DNA of 64,000 bases from Pseudomonas sp. FP1742 (GTDB lineage Bacteria > Pseudomonadota > Gammaproteobacteria > Pseudomonadales > Pseudomonadaceae). The notes below the pieces were generated by a model, which was not told where the DNA came from, did not search any database, and was given only the letters and a program-made list of their open reading frames with translations. Location: positions 4,402,001 to 4,466,000 of the forward strand of contig NZ_CP117460.1 of NCBI RefSeq assembly GCF_030687145.1, given 5' to 3'. The position numbers and the translations under genes were made by a program. Shown in pieces: positions 8,426-17,415 of this stretch (its first letter is position 1; the number at the start of each line of letters is the position of its first letter).

Positions 8426-9172
8426 ATGACTGAAGTCCGCCTGCTTCAGGGTCAACACCTCAAGGCTGCCTGTTCCAATTGCAGTGTATTAGAGTTTTGC
8501 CTGCCTTTTGGTCTCGACAAACTGGAACTCGAGCGCCTGGACAAGCTGATTTTGCAACGGTTCAAAGTCAGGAAAGGCGCCCCCCTCTACCGTGCAGGCG
8601 ATCCCTTGCGCTTGCTGTATGCGATTCGTATCGGTTCATTCAAGACCAGCGTGCTGTCGCTCGATGGCCGCGAGCAGGTCACCGGGTTCCAGTTGCCCGG
8701 CGAGATGCTTGGCCTGGACGCCATCAGCACCGACGAGCACACCTGTAATGCGTTTGCCCTGGAGGACAGTGAAGTCTGCCCCATCCACTTTTCTCAGCTG
8801 GAAAAACTCGCCCGGGAGCTGCCGGCGCTGCAACACAACCTGAACAGGTTTCTGAGCCGTGAAATCGTCCGCGATCACGATCTGCTGATGATGTTGGGCA
8901 ACATGAACTCGGATGAGCGTCTGGCCGCCTTTCTGCTGAACCTCTCGCTACGCTTGAGCATGCGAGGCTACTCATCCAGCGAATTCATACTCAAGATGCG
9001 GCGCGACGAAATAGGCTCCTACCTGGGGTTGCGCCTGGAAACCATCTGCCGGGGCATTGCCCATCTGCGGGAACAGGAACTGGTGGAAATAGCCGGTCGT
9101 GAGGTCAAGATCCTGAACCTGCACGGGCTCAAGCAGCTGGTCGCCGGTTGTCATTCAGCGATCCTCCACTGA
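8426..9172 (+). CDS. FNR/Anr-type transcriptional regulator, paralogue A
   Basis: A 248-residue Crp/Fnr regulator. Cys16, Cys19, Cys25 (AACSNCSVLEFC) and Cys118 (SEVCPI) match the four [4Fe-4S] ligands of FNR/Anr, so it should sense oxygen. A cyclic-nucleotide-binding-like beta-roll covers about 30-135, then a dimer helix and a C-terminal HTH with recognition helix LETICRGIAHL. The FNR base-contact Glu and Arg are kept, but the Ser between them is Cys208, unusual for FNR. It is about three-quarters identical over its full length to the regulator at 38062. P. putida is known to have three FNR paralogues differing in O2 sensitivity. The start at 8426 matches the paralogue's N-terminus. Confidence 0.9.
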   Translation: MTEVRLLQGQHLKAACSNCSVLEFCLPFGLDKLELERLDKLILQRFKVRKGAPLYRAGDPLRLLYAIRIGSFKTSVLSLDGREQVTGFQLPGEMLGLDAISTDEHTCNAFALEDSEVCPIHFSQLEKLARELPALQHNLNRFLSREIVRDHDLLMMLGNMNSDERLAAFLLNLSLRLSMRGYSSSEFILKMRRDEIGSYLGLRLETICRGIAHLREQELVEIAGREVKILNLHGLKQLVAGCHSAILH

Positions 9173-9186
9173 CGCTGCACGGCTTT

Positions 9187-11469
9187 TCAGCGCTTATCAA
9201 GGTAACGAAACAACTCTTCCTCCTGATCGAAGTGCAGCCGCACGAGGGTATCCAGGCGGATTAACTGATGCTGTATCTCATTGACAGAAGCCGTTGCCGG
9301 GTCGGCACTGAAATCCGTGCTCATGCGCGCCAGTAAATGGATCAGGCGAAAGATCTCGCGGTGGACGTGGCTCATCGCCGACATGGGGTCCTCGCCGGGC
9401 AGGCTTTGCGTCAACAGCGGGTACAGGGTGTTTTCATCGTCCCGTTCGTGGCGGGCCAGTGATTCCTGCAGGTTTTTTACCAGCGCCAGCAAGTCGCTCT
9501 GTGCTTGCTCGAGTGGGCGCTGGGCAAAGTCGCTTGCCAGTTGGTGCAGATCGCTGAGTACCGAAGCGAGCTCGTCGTGCTCGTCTTGCAGGTGATCGAT
9601 ATGCTCGGCGGCCAGCTTGCGTTGGCGCAAACCCGGTAACGGCCCCAATGCACGCAAGGCATTGAAAATGATCACCACGTCGATGCCCTCCTGCACCACG
9701 GCACCGACCAGCGGCGGCAGGTAACCGAAGGCGGCCACTCCCATGGCCAGCACCGACATGCCCATGCCGGCCAATACGCCTTGACGGGCGATGTGGCGGG
9801 TCTGACGGGCGATGTCCAGCGCCTCGACCAGACGATCCAGACGATCCACCAGCAGCACCACACCCGCCGCTTGCGCGGACGCCGTGGCACCGCTCGCCCC
9901 CATGGCCACCCCGACATTGGCCGCCGCCAGGGCGGGGGCATCGTTGATGCCATCACCGACCATCAGCGTGCTGGCGTGCTGGCAGGCATCCTGTACCGCA
10001 CGCACCTTGTCCCCAGGACTCAACCCGGCACGCAACTCGTCGATCCCGGCCGACAGTGCAATCATCTCGGCGGTTTCCACGCGATCGCCGGTGAGCATGA
10101 CGATCCGCTCGATGCCTCTGTTGCGCAGTCGGCGCAGGGTCTGCGGGGTTTCCCGACGCAGTTTGTCGGAGAAGATCAGCAGGCCGGCGAGCGCCCCGTC
10201 CACTTCAATGAAGCTGCCGCTGCACGCCAGGTAATCCATGCGACGCAGCATGCTGGTGGCCCAGTCGCCAACCGGCGATTCATTTTGAACAAACGACAAC
10301 GTGCCGAAGCGCACCCGCAGGCCATCAATCAACCCGCAGAGCCCCGAGCCCGGGCTTTCCTCGACCGCCTGCGGCACGCTGAGCGGCAATCCACGCTGAC
10401 AGGCCGCCTCGACAATGGCCTGGGAGATAGGGTGTGTCGAGGCCTGTGCCAGCGAAGCGGCCAGGCTCAACAGACGCTGCGGATCGAGCGCTCCGTTGGT
10501 CTCGATCGACTGCAGACGGGCATGGCCGCTGGTCAACGTGCCGGTCTTGTCGAGAAACACTTGCTTGACCCCGGCCAGCGCTTCCAGGGTGACGCCGTCC
10601 TTGATCAGAATCCCGCGCCGCGCCGCCCTCGAGATACCTGACATGATCGAAATCGGCACTGCCAGGATCAACGGGCAAGGCGTGGCCACCACCAAAACCG
10701 CCAGCGCGCGCAACGAGTCGCCACTCATGTACCAGGCGATGCCGGCAATCAACAATGTCAGCGGAATGAAGAACAACGCGTAACGGTCGGCCAAACGCAC
10801 GAAAGGCGCGCGCGAGCGTCGTGCCGCTTCGGCCAGGCGCACCACCCCGGCATAGGTGCTCTGCGCTGCGGTTCGAGTGGCTGTCAGCAGCATCGGCGCA
10901 CCGACATTGGTCACACCGCTGGGCAGTAGCTCTCCTTCCCGGCGGGTGACCGGCAATGACTCGCCGGTGAGCGCCGACTCGTCGAGAATCGCCGTGGAGC
11001 TGAGTAGACGGCCATCGACCGGCACCACCTCCCCCAGGCGTACAAGCAGCGTCTGATGTGCCTGGATCTGCTCGACCGGAATCTGCCGTAAATTGCCGTT
11101 TTCCTGTAACCAGGCAACGCGTGGCGCCCGGTCGACCAGCGCACGTAGCTCACGTTCGGCACGTTGTTTGGTGAAAAACTCCAGGATGCGCCCCGACGCC
11201 AGCATCAGGGCAATCACCGCCGCCACCAGTGTCTGCTGAAAAAACAACGCGGCGGCTATCGACAGCAGAGCGATCAGGTCCACACCCGCCTCGCGCCGGG
11301 CCAGGCGCCTGACAATCTCGACGAGCAGCACCAGGGCCATCACCAGGCTGCCCGCGGCCCAGCAAATCGAGGCCCAGTCAGACTTGTGAGCAAGCTGCGC
11401 AATGCCCCCGGCCAGCAGGGTCAGGGTGGTGAGCAGCAGTAGAACCGGGTCCAGCCACTTACTGAGCAT
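9187..11469 (-). CDS. P1B-type metal ATPase with C-terminal hemerythrin-like domain (P1B-5 type)
   Basis: A pump of 760 residues with TGES, the transmembrane motif TPCPLI typical of P1B-5 ATPases, phosphorylation site DKTGT, an HP locus (THPISQ) and GDGINDAPAL. The last 140 or so residues form a hemerythrin-like domain with HLQDEHDEL, RHERDDENTLYPLL, HVHREIF and HFDQEEELF, which can bind a di-iron centre. There is no N-terminal metal-binding domain. The characterised P1B-5 pump Nia of Sinorhizobium meliloti exports Fe2+/Ni2+ and is expressed in low-oxygen nodules, so an O2- or iron-gated exporter is the best guess. An ATG at 11532 with its own Shine-Dalgarno would give 781 residues; 11469 has GAGGAA upstream. 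Confidence 0.88.
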   Translation of the reverse strand: MLSKWLDPVLLLLTTLTLLAGGIAQLAHKSDWASICWAAGSLVMALVLLVEIVRRLARREAGVDLIALLSIAAALFFQQTLVAAVIALMLASGRILEFFTKQRAERELRALVDRAPRVAWLQENGNLRQIPVEQIQAHQTLLVRLGEVVPVDGRLLSSTAILDESALTGESLPVTRREGELLPSGVTNVGAPMLLTATRTAAQSTYAGVVRLAEAARRSRAPFVRLADRYALFFIPLTLLIAGIAWYMSGDSLRALAVLVVATPCPLILAVPISIMSGISRAARRGILIKDGVTLEALAGVKQVFLDKTGTLTSGHARLQSIETNGALDPQRLLSLAASLAQASTHPISQAIVEAACQRGLPLSVPQAVEESPGSGLCGLIDGLRVRFGTLSFVQNESPVGDWATSMLRRMDYLACSGSFIEVDGALAGLLIFSDKLRRETPQTLRRLRNRGIERIVMLTGDRVETAEMIALSAGIDELRAGLSPGDKVRAVQDACQHASTLMVGDGINDAPALAAANVGVAMGASGATASAQAAGVVLLVDRLDRLVEALDIARQTRHIARQGVLAGMGMSVLAMGVAAFGYLPPLVGAVVQEGIDVVIIFNALRALGPLPGLRQRKLAAEHIDHLQDEHDELASVLSDLHQLASDFAQRPLEQAQSDLLALVKNLQESLARHERDDENTLYPLLTQSLPGEDPMSAMSHVHREIFRLIHLLARMSTDFSADPATASVNEIQHQLIRLDTLVRLHFDQEEELFRYLDKR

Positions 11470-11652
11470 CGATGTGAATTCCTCAAAAAACACTGCGCAT
11501 CCCTCGCGATAGAAACGCCCGCGACTCATCACAGTCCTGGGTAGAGCTTAGGTCTCGAATGCCCGGCATGTTCGCTGCGCGTTATCCATTGAAGCTTCGC
11601 CTGGCGTTAGCGCAATGGTCACTGCGGGACAAAATCGCTGTGTGCTTTCTTT

Positions 11653-11666
11653 CTGATCTAAATCAA
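11653..11666. promoter_or_regulatory. Anr/FNR box, one mismatch
   Basis: CTGATCTAAATCAA lies 99 bp before the ArcD-like antiporter start and 183 bp before the divergent ATPase start. The 296-bp gap holds nothing else recognised. Confidence 0.55.
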
Positions 11667-11765
11667 ACAGCCGGGGGACGTTCACGTAGACATTTAGAGT
11701 CAACGTTCACTCCGCCGCATCTGCGGTCTGCGCCCATTCTTTCGTTTCGTGGAGGCTTACTTAAC

Positions 11766-13259
11766 ATGGCGACTCATCTGCACGGCACGCAACCGATCCT
11801 CCCGCCGACCGCCCCCCAACCTCTCGCCGGCAGCTTGCGACAATTGGAGCCCAAACGCCTGTCCTTGAGCCTGCTGATTGCCCTGGTGGTCGGCTCGATG
11901 ATCGGCAGCGGCATTTTCAGCCTGCCGCAAAACATGGCCGCCAGTGCGGGTGCCGGCGCCATCCTGATTGGCTGGCTGATCACTGGCGTCGGCATGCTGT
12001 CGTTGGCGCTGGTCTATCAAACCTTGTCCAGCCGGCAACCGACCCTGGACAACGGCGTGTTTGCCTATGCCCGGGCGTTGGGCGGTGAGTTCCTCGGCTT
12101 CAACTCCGCCTGGGGCTATTGGATCAGCGCCTGGGTCGGCAACGTCAGCTACATGGTGATTCTGTTTTCCGCGCTGAGTTTTTTCTTCCCGCTGTTTGGC
12201 GAAGGCAACAACAAGGCGGCGATTGCCGGGGCGTCCGTGGTGCTCTGGTCGTTGCACTGGATGATCCTGCGGGGCATGCGCACCGCGGCCAAAGCCAACG
12301 CCCTGACCACTCTGGCCAAAATCGTGCCCTTGCTGCTGTTTATCGGGCTGGTGATCGCGGCCTTCCAGCGTAAAACCTTCATGGTCGACTTCTGGGGTTC
12401 TCCCGCACTGGGCAGCACGCTGGATCAGGTCAAAAGCACCATGCTGGTGACCGTCTGGGTGTTCATCGGGATCGAGGGTGCCAACGTGTTTTCCGCCCGA
12501 GCGGCAGAACGCGTCAATGTCGGCCGTGCCACCGTTATCGGTTTTGTCATTACCTTATTGCTGCTGATTGCAGTGTCTCTGTTGTCGCTGGGCATTCTTG
12601 GACAACCGGAGCTGGCGACCCTGAAAAACCCTTCGATGGCAGGCGTACTTGAGGCGGTTGTCGGGCCGTGGGGTGCGATGCTGATCAGCATCGGCCTGAT
12701 CATTTCAGTGGGTGGCGCCCTGCTCGCCTGGACGCTGCTGGCAGCCGAATCGATATTCACCCCGGCCAAGGAAAAGGTCATGCCGGGCACGCTCGCCGTG
12801 GAAAGCACCCGTGGCGTACCGGCCAATGCGCTGTGGATCACCAACGGCTGCATCCAACTGTTCCTGTTGCTGACGCTGTATTCGAGCGCCACTTACCTGA
12901 CCCTGATTTCCCTGGCCACCTCGATGATTCTGCTGCCGTACCTGTTCAGCGGTTTGTACGCATTGAAACTGACCTGGCAGGGCCAGACCTACGCCGGCCA
13001 CCGAGGCCTGCAACTGCGCGACATGGCCATTGCCTCGGTCGCCACGCTGTATTGCCTGTGGTTGCTGTATGCCGCCGGGCCTAAATACATGTTGCTCAGC
13101 GCCTTGCTCTACGCCCCTGGCTCATTGATTTACCTGGGCACCCTGAAGGCTCGCCAGGGACAAGCACTCAACGGCCCCGAGACGGGACTGTTGATCATTA
13201 TCTGGGTGGCGGCCGCCATCGCCGGCTGGATGTTGTGGTCCGGAACACTGGCCTTGTAA
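11766..13259 (+). CDS. ArcD-like basic amino acid/polyamine antiporter (APC superfamily)
   Basis: A 497-residue membrane protein with about 12-13 helices. The APC signature VGSMIGSGIFSLPQNMA is in the first helix and the arginine:ornithine antiporter hallmark GIEGANVFSARA comes mid-protein. Length and motifs fit the ArcD/AspB-like APA antiporters. The start follows GGAGG. Arginine/ornithine exchange feeds the anaerobic arginine deiminase pathway, but no arcA, arcB or arcC is adjacent, so the substrate may be another amino acid or amine. The one-mismatch Anr box at 11653 suggests low-oxygen induction. Confidence 0.85.
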   Translation: MATHLHGTQPILPPTAPQPLAGSLRQLEPKRLSLSLLIALVVGSMIGSGIFSLPQNMAASAGAGAILIGWLITGVGMLSLALVYQTLSSRQPTLDNGVFAYARALGGEFLGFNSAWGYWISAWVGNVSYMVILFSALSFFFPLFGEGNNKAAIAGASVVLWSLHWMILRGMRTAAKANALTTLAKIVPLLLFIGLVIAAFQRKTFMVDFWGSPALGSTLDQVKSTMLVTVWVFIGIEGANVFSARAAERVNVGRATVIGFVITLLLLIAVSLLSLGILGQPELATLKNPSMAGVLEAVVGPWGAMLISIGLIISVGGALLAWTLLAAESIFTPAKEKVMPGTLAVESTRGVPANALWITNGCIQLFLLLTLYSSATYLTLISLATSMILLPYLFSGLYALKLTWQGQTYAGHRGLQLRDMAIASVATLYCLWLLYAAGPKYMLLSALLYAPGSLIYLGTLKARQGQALNGPETGLLIIIWVAAAIAGWMLWSGTLAL

Positions 13260-13340
13260 GGGCCAGTGTCGGGTTGTTTTGTCATGGTGGGCCGAAACCA
13301 ATGCTCGCAGCTCACCTTATTCGCCAAGAGGAGAAAAGAA

Positions 13341-13883
13341 ATGAGCAACTCCGTGAAGAAAGTACCCGTTCATACCGAAGCGAAAACCGCTATGCGCCCA
13401 AAGACAACTGATCTGACGCGCCCCTTCGAAAAGCTTCGGCAACAGGTCGACCATCTGTTCGAAGACTTCAGTCTTGGCTCAGGGTTGTCACTGTTCAATC
13501 GCGGGCTGTTCGATGTCGAACCCTTGTGGGGTCGGGAATTGATCGGTCAGAGCATGCCTGCGGTAGACATCGTCGAGAAAGATAAAAGCTTCGAAATCAC
13601 TGCCGAACTACCCGGCATGGATCAGAAGAACATTGAGATCAAGCTGTCCAATGGCAGCCTGATCATCAAAGGGGAAAAGCAAGAAGAGAAGGAAGAGAAA
13701 AAGAAAGGCTACTATCTCAGCGAACGTAGCTATGGCTCCTTCGAACGGATGTTCAACCTGCCCAAAGAGGTGGATGCCGATAAGATCGAAGCCAGTTACA
13801 GCAAAGGCGTACTGAGCATCTCGTTGCCGAAAAAGCCTGAAGCCCTGAAGGCTGACAAGGTCGTGCAGATCAAAGGCAACTGA
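13341..13883 (+). CDS. Hsp20 family small heat-shock protein
   Basis: A 180-residue alpha-crystallin-type chaperone. The crystallin domain covers about 70-165 (PAVDIVEKDKSFEITAELPG at its start, KGVLSISLPKK near its end), followed by a short tail VVQIKGN. It holds unfolding proteins in a refoldable state in the cytoplasm. The start follows AGGAGA. A strong terminator lies 12 bp after the stop, so the gene ends its own transcript. No Anr box was found in the short gap upstream; read-through from the antiporter gene, 81 bp before, is possible. Hsp20 is also a core member of the DosR (HspX) and lxa sets. Confidence 0.93.
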   Translation: MSNSVKKVPVHTEAKTAMRPKTTDLTRPFEKLRQQVDHLFEDFSLGSGLSLFNRGLFDVEPLWGRELIGQSMPAVDIVEKDKSFEITAELPGMDQKNIEIKLSNGSLIIKGEKQEEKEEKKKGYYLSERSYGSFERMFNLPKEVDADKIEASYSKGVLSISLPKKPEALKADKVVQIKGN

Positions 13884-13895
13884 GTCCTGGGCCTG

Positions 13896-13927
13896 CCCCT
13901 TGTCGGGAAACCGACAAGGGGTTTTTT
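13896..13927 (+). terminator. Rho-independent terminator after hsp20
   Basis: CCCCTTGTCGG (13896-13906) pairs with CCGACAAGGGG (13911-13921) around a GAAA loop, followed by TTTTTT. Confidence 0.9.
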
Positions 13928-13977
13928 ATGGGGTACCAGACAACCTCGCCCTTCATCTCCTGAACGTTGTGGGGCTC

Positions 13978-14190
13978 TTAATGACCAACCAATGCCTTGA
14001 GCCCGGTCAGCGAGCGGGTATTGATTACGTTATGTTTTTCCAGCCAGCCTCGGCGTGCCCGGGCGACGCCATAACGCAACAAGTTGGCGAAATCAGCAGT
14101 GCGGTGTGCATCCGAATTGACGCTGATCAGCACCCCCTCCTCCTTGGCGTATTGGCACTGCCGATGTGGCTGTTGGTGCAACCGGACATT
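13978..14190 (-). pseudogene. Relic of a PolX/PHP-domain DNA polymerase or phosphatase (3' end)
   Basis: The reverse strand keeps the C-terminal end of a PHP domain as found in PolX-type polymerases: CQYAKEEGVLISVNSDAH (with the metal-binding DAH), then RYGVARARRGWLEK and VINTRSLTGLKALV before a TAA stop. Upstream, the expected alpha/beta-barrel strands are missing. QQPHRQ runs straight into CQYAKEEG, implying an internal deletion, and no full-length frame precedes it. About 60 of the expected several hundred residues remain. It lies between Hsp20 and the esterase, so the ancestral island probably carried an intact polX-like gene here. Confidence 0.65.
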
Positions 14191-14215
14191 CATCGGCCAC
14201 TTCGTGCACCGACTA

Positions 14216-14229
14216 TTGATAAAACTCAA
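14216..14229. promoter_or_regulatory. Anr/FNR box, one mismatch
   Basis: TTGATAAAACTCAA lies 161 bp before the esterase-like gene. It may have served the divergent polX relic or the esterase gene. Confidence 0.45.
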
Positions 14230-14390
14230 ATGGTCGACTGCATTCAGGCGTAGGAATGATTGAAGAGGCGGTACAGGCCCGCGACGTCGAATGGATCGAA
14301 AACAACCCCGTGCGAGCCCTGCCCTGACAGTCGACGTGATGCCGCGCCGCATCGCACGTCGGGCAATCCACCCTTATGGGGATGACGTTC

Positions 14391-15758
14391 ATGAACACAC
14401 CTTCCCAAAACATGCTGAACCAGCTGTATGGCTCACATACCCACATTGACGAGGCCTCCATCGTCCCGCTCTTGCGTCAATACGCCGAACCCCTGCCGGA
14501 ACTGAGTTCACCGGCCTTTGGTGAAATGTTCGACCGCTTCGCCGATGCGCGCGTGGTGATGATCGGTGAAGCCAGCCATGGCACCAGTGATTTCTATCGG
14601 ACCCGGGCGGCGATTACCCAGCGGCTGATCGAGCAGCACGGGTTCAATATCGTGGCCGTTGAAGCAGACTGGCCTGACGCGGGTCATGTAGACCGCTATG
14701 TCCGGGGGCTGGCGCGCTCAGCCTGGGCACGCCACATTTTCAGCCGGTTCCCGACCTGGATGTGGCGCAACACCGATGTGAAAGCGTTCACCCATTGGCT
14801 GCATCAGTACAACCACCAACACGCGCCTGAACAGCGCGTCGAGTTTCGCGGTCTGGACGTTTACAGTTTGCGCAATTCCATCCATGAGGTGCTGAGCTAT
14901 CTGGACCGTGTCGACCCGCAACTGGCACACGAAGCACGGCGTCGCTATGGCTGTTTGACCCCGTGGCAGGATGATCCTGCGCTGTACGGCCATTTTGTCG
15001 AACGCGACGGCATAATGCCCTGCGAGCATGCGGTGGTCGAACAGCTCAATGCCATGCTGGCCGAGCAATTGGCCGGGATCATCAAGGATGATGAAGCGTT
15101 CTTCGATGCGACCCGGAACGCCCGGGTCATCCAGGCGGCGGAACAATATTACCGAGCGATTTATCGAGGTTCGACGGCCTCCTGGAACCTGCGCGACAGG
15201 CACATGTTCGACACGTTACGTGCGCTGCTCGAACACCGTGGCCCGCAAGCCAAGGCCGTGGTGTGGGCGCACAACTCCCATATCGGCAATGCGGCCGCCA
15301 CGGAAATGGGCTGGAAGGGTCAGTTCAATATCGGTCAGCTGTGCCGCCATGCCTATGGGCGCGATGTGGTTCTGATCGGCATGAGCACCGACCATGGCCA
15401 GGTGGCCGCGGCCGACGACTGGGATGGCGAGATGCTCATCAAGGATATCCGGCCGTCCCGGCCAGACAGTTGGGAACGCCAGTTCCTCAACGCCGGCGTC
15501 CCGGCTTCATTGACCGACTGGCGGGATCCGCAGCGAAAAGAGCTGCGCCGAGCCCTGTCCAAGCCTCTGCTGGAGCGGGCCATCGGTGTGATTTATCGAC
15601 CCGCCAGCGAGCGCAGCAGCCACTACTTCGAGTCAGTGCTGACCGAACAATTCGACGCCATGGTCTGGATTGAACAGACGCAACCGGTAACAGCGTTGCC
15701 CCTGCCGAAAAGCCAGGCGCTGGAACCGGAAGACGAAACCTTTCCATTCGGCATATGA
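14391..15758 (+). CDS. Erythromycin esterase-like protein
   Basis: A 455-residue member of the erythromycin esterase family, with the signature VMIGEASHGTSDFYRTRAAI at about 57-76, NIVAVEADWPDAGHVDRYV, WAHNSHIG and a C-terminal IGVIYRP. The His and Glu of these motifs form the metal-free active site in EreB/EreC. In most bacteria these proteins are not linked to macrolide resistance. In Mycobacterium the DosR-regulated protein Rv2030c joins this domain to a phosphoribosyltransferase; here the matching PRTase and a dienelactone-hydrolase-like gene are neighbours, convergent to it. The substrate is unknown. An in-frame ATG at 14376 would add five residues. Confidence 0.82.
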   Translation: MNTPSQNMLNQLYGSHTHIDEASIVPLLRQYAEPLPELSSPAFGEMFDRFADARVVMIGEASHGTSDFYRTRAAITQRLIEQHGFNIVAVEADWPDAGHVDRYVRGLARSAWARHIFSRFPTWMWRNTDVKAFTHWLHQYNHQHAPEQRVEFRGLDVYSLRNSIHEVLSYLDRVDPQLAHEARRRYGCLTPWQDDPALYGHFVERDGIMPCEHAVVEQLNAMLAEQLAGIIKDDEAFFDATRNARVIQAAEQYYRAIYRGSTASWNLRDRHMFDTLRALLEHRGPQAKAVVWAHNSHIGNAAATEMGWKGQFNIGQLCRHAYGRDVVLIGMSTDHGQVAAADDWDGEMLIKDIRPSRPDSWERQFLNAGVPASLTDWRDPQRKELRRALSKPLLERAIGVIYRPASERSSHYFESVLTEQFDAMVWIEQTQPVTALPLPKSQALEPEDETFPFGI

Positions 15759-15792
15759 CAGGCATCGGACGGTGGTTGTCTGCTTTGGATGA

Positions 15793-16443
15793 CTACCGTC
15801 GCAAATACTGCTCGAACCAGTCGCCGGCCAGTCTGGCGACTTCTTCGAGGGTTCCTGCTTCTTCGAAAAGATGTGTCGCGCCCGCCACCACTTCCAGACG
15901 CTGCTCGCACTGCAGGGCGCGACTGCTTTGCACATTGAGGTTGAGCACCACCGGATCCAACTCACCGACAATCTGCAAGGTCGGCGCCTTCACGCGGGAC
16001 AGCGCCTCACCCGCCAGGTCGGTGCGCCCTCCCCGGCTCACCACCGCATGCACCACGTCCGCCCGCTCGGCCGCGGCCAATAGCGCCGCAGCAGCACCGG
16101 TGCTTGCGCCGAACAGTCCGATCGGTAGCGGTTGCAGTTCGGCGTCCCGGCCAATCCAGTCGATCACCTTAACCAGTCGGTTGGACAGCAGCGCAATATT
16201 GAAACGCAATTCCCGGGTCTGGTTGTCCAGGTATTGCTCCGGCTCCGTGAGCAGATCGAACAGCAACGTGCCCAACCCCCGCTGAGCCAGCGACAGCGCA
16301 ACCTGTTGATTACGCGGGCTTGAACGACCACTGCCGCTGCCATGAACAAACACCACCAAGCCGCCCGCGTGCGCCGGCAGACGCAGGTCGGCAGACAGCT
16401 CCACGTTCCCCAGGTCGAGCTTTCGATAGCGAGGCTCAAACAT
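15793..16443 (-). CDS. Dienelactone hydrolase-like alpha/beta hydrolase
   Basis: A 216-residue alpha/beta hydrolase. An oxyanion strand VVFVHGSGSGRSSPRN is followed by the nucleophile elbow GASTGAAAAL, the acid in VGELDPVV and the His in GATHLFEE. Its start overlaps the stop of the upstream phosphoribosyltransferase by 8 bp and has GGAGGA before it, so the two are translationally coupled. Such hydrolases are often fused to the same PRTase family in other bacteria. The substrate is unknown; a hydrolase acting on a product of the PRTase is a reasonable guess. Confidence 0.82.
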   Translation of the reverse strand: MFEPRYRKLDLGNVELSADLRLPAHAGGLVVFVHGSGSGRSSPRNQQVALSLAQRGLGTLLFDLLTEPEQYLDNQTRELRFNIALLSNRLVKVIDWIGRDAELQPLPIGLFGASTGAAAALLAAAERADVVHAVVSRGGRTDLAGEALSRVKAPTLQIVGELDPVVLNLNVQSSRALQCEQRLEVVAGATHLFEEAGTLEEVARLAGDWFEQYLRR

Positions 16444-17143
16444 CGGAATCCTCCTGACCGCCAACACGCGTAGCGGCTTCTCTGCCCCAGGCCCGTTGCA
16501 AAAGATCGATGACTTCTTCGTCCGAGGTCTGGGAAAAATTCAAGTACCAATTGCCGATCGACATCAGCCACTCGGGAGTGAGCGGGCAGATCACCTCATC
16601 GACTTCGCTAAACAGCGCCTCTACCGTCTCCGGTGGCGCCACCGGCACGGCGACGACAATCCGCGACGGTGCTTGCAGGCGCGCCGCCTGGACCGCCGCC
16701 ATCATCGAGGCCCCGGTCGCCAGGCCATCGTCGACCAGAATCACCACCTGATCCTTGAGCACCACGGGGGCACGCGAACCCCGGTACAGGCGCTCGCGAC
16801 GCAACAGTTCCTGGGTTTCCCGCGCCACCACGTTATCGAGCGTGCGCTGATCGATACGGTTCGCCCGCAGCGTATCGTCATTGACGATCTGGATGCCGCC
16901 ACTGGCAATCGCGCCCATGGCGAACTCCTGATGGAATGGCACCCCGAGCTTGCGGACCAGCATCAGGTCCAGGCGAACCTCCAGGGCCGTGGCAATTTCA
17001 TAGGCCACCGGCACGCCGCCACGGGGCAAGGCGAGAACGATGACATCGGGTCGATGAGCGTATTTGAGCAGCGGCTCCACCAGCCTTCGACCGGCATCCA
17101 CCCGGTCACGCAAGAGGGTTTGCGTCGAGGGACTATGAATCAC
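16436..17143 (-). CDS. Phosphoribosyltransferase-family protein (type I PRTase fold)
   Basis: A 235-residue protein with the PRPP-binding loop VVILVDDGLATGASM and the upstream LALPRGGVPVAYEIA and LVRKLGVPFHQEFAMGAIA segments. These are typical of the PRTases that occur fused or adjacent to erythromycin-esterase and dienelactone-hydrolase domains. A GTG start at 17143 is preferred because GGGGAGGTG lies just before it; an ATG at 17167 would extend it by eight residues. It is the first gene of a two-gene unit with the hydrolase at 15793. A perfect Anr box lies 121 bp upstream (17265-17278). The base or acceptor is not known. Confidence 0.82.
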   Translation of the reverse strand: MIHSPSTQTLLRDRVDAGRRLVEPLLKYAHRPDVIVLALPRGGVPVAYEIATALEVRLDLMLVRKLGVPFHQEFAMGAIASGGIQIVNDDTLRANRIDQRTLDNVVARETQELLRRERLYRGSRAPVVLKDQVVILVDDGLATGASMMAAVQAARLQAPSRIVVAVPVAPPETVEALFSEVDEVICPLTPEWLMSIGNWYLNFSQTSDEEVIDLLQRAWGREAATRVGGQEDSDV

Positions 17144-17264
17144 TTGAACACCTCCCCAGGCGATCACGCCTGTCGGTTCGTATCACACAGCCTTGACCTC
17201 TCCACGTCCTTGCGGGATCAAGCATCGGTTTTCACTAGAGTCCTCCGCTGAAGTCTCCTTGTTG

Positions 17265-17278
17265 TTGATTTTTATCAA
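17265..17278. promoter_or_regulatory. Anr/FNR box, perfect
   Basis: TTGATTTTTATCAA lies 121 bp before the reverse-strand PRTase start. It is one of two perfect boxes in this 272-bp divergent gap. Confidence 0.85.
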
Positions 17279-17337
17279 GTTCGCGCGCAAGGCCCGCCGT
17301 GGATGCGCAATGGGTTTGGCCGTTCATTTCGCCATAG

Positions 17338-17351
17338 TTGATCAATATCAA
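17338..17351. promoter_or_regulatory. Anr/FNR box, perfect
   Basis: TTGATCAATATCAA lies 64 bp before the PyrR-like gene. A TACGTT stretch at about 17373 sits where a class II FNR promoter would have its -10. Confidence 0.87.
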
Positions 17352-17415
17352 TCGGGTTGGGGACCGATGGGTTACGTTGCCGACATTGGACAGCGGCTCT
17401 CGACGGGAGATTGCC

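Noticed and set aside
14391..15758. Macrolide resistance by the erythromycin-esterase-like gene
   Set aside because: Most members of this family in stress islands have no shown resistance role; context points to hypoxia metabolism.
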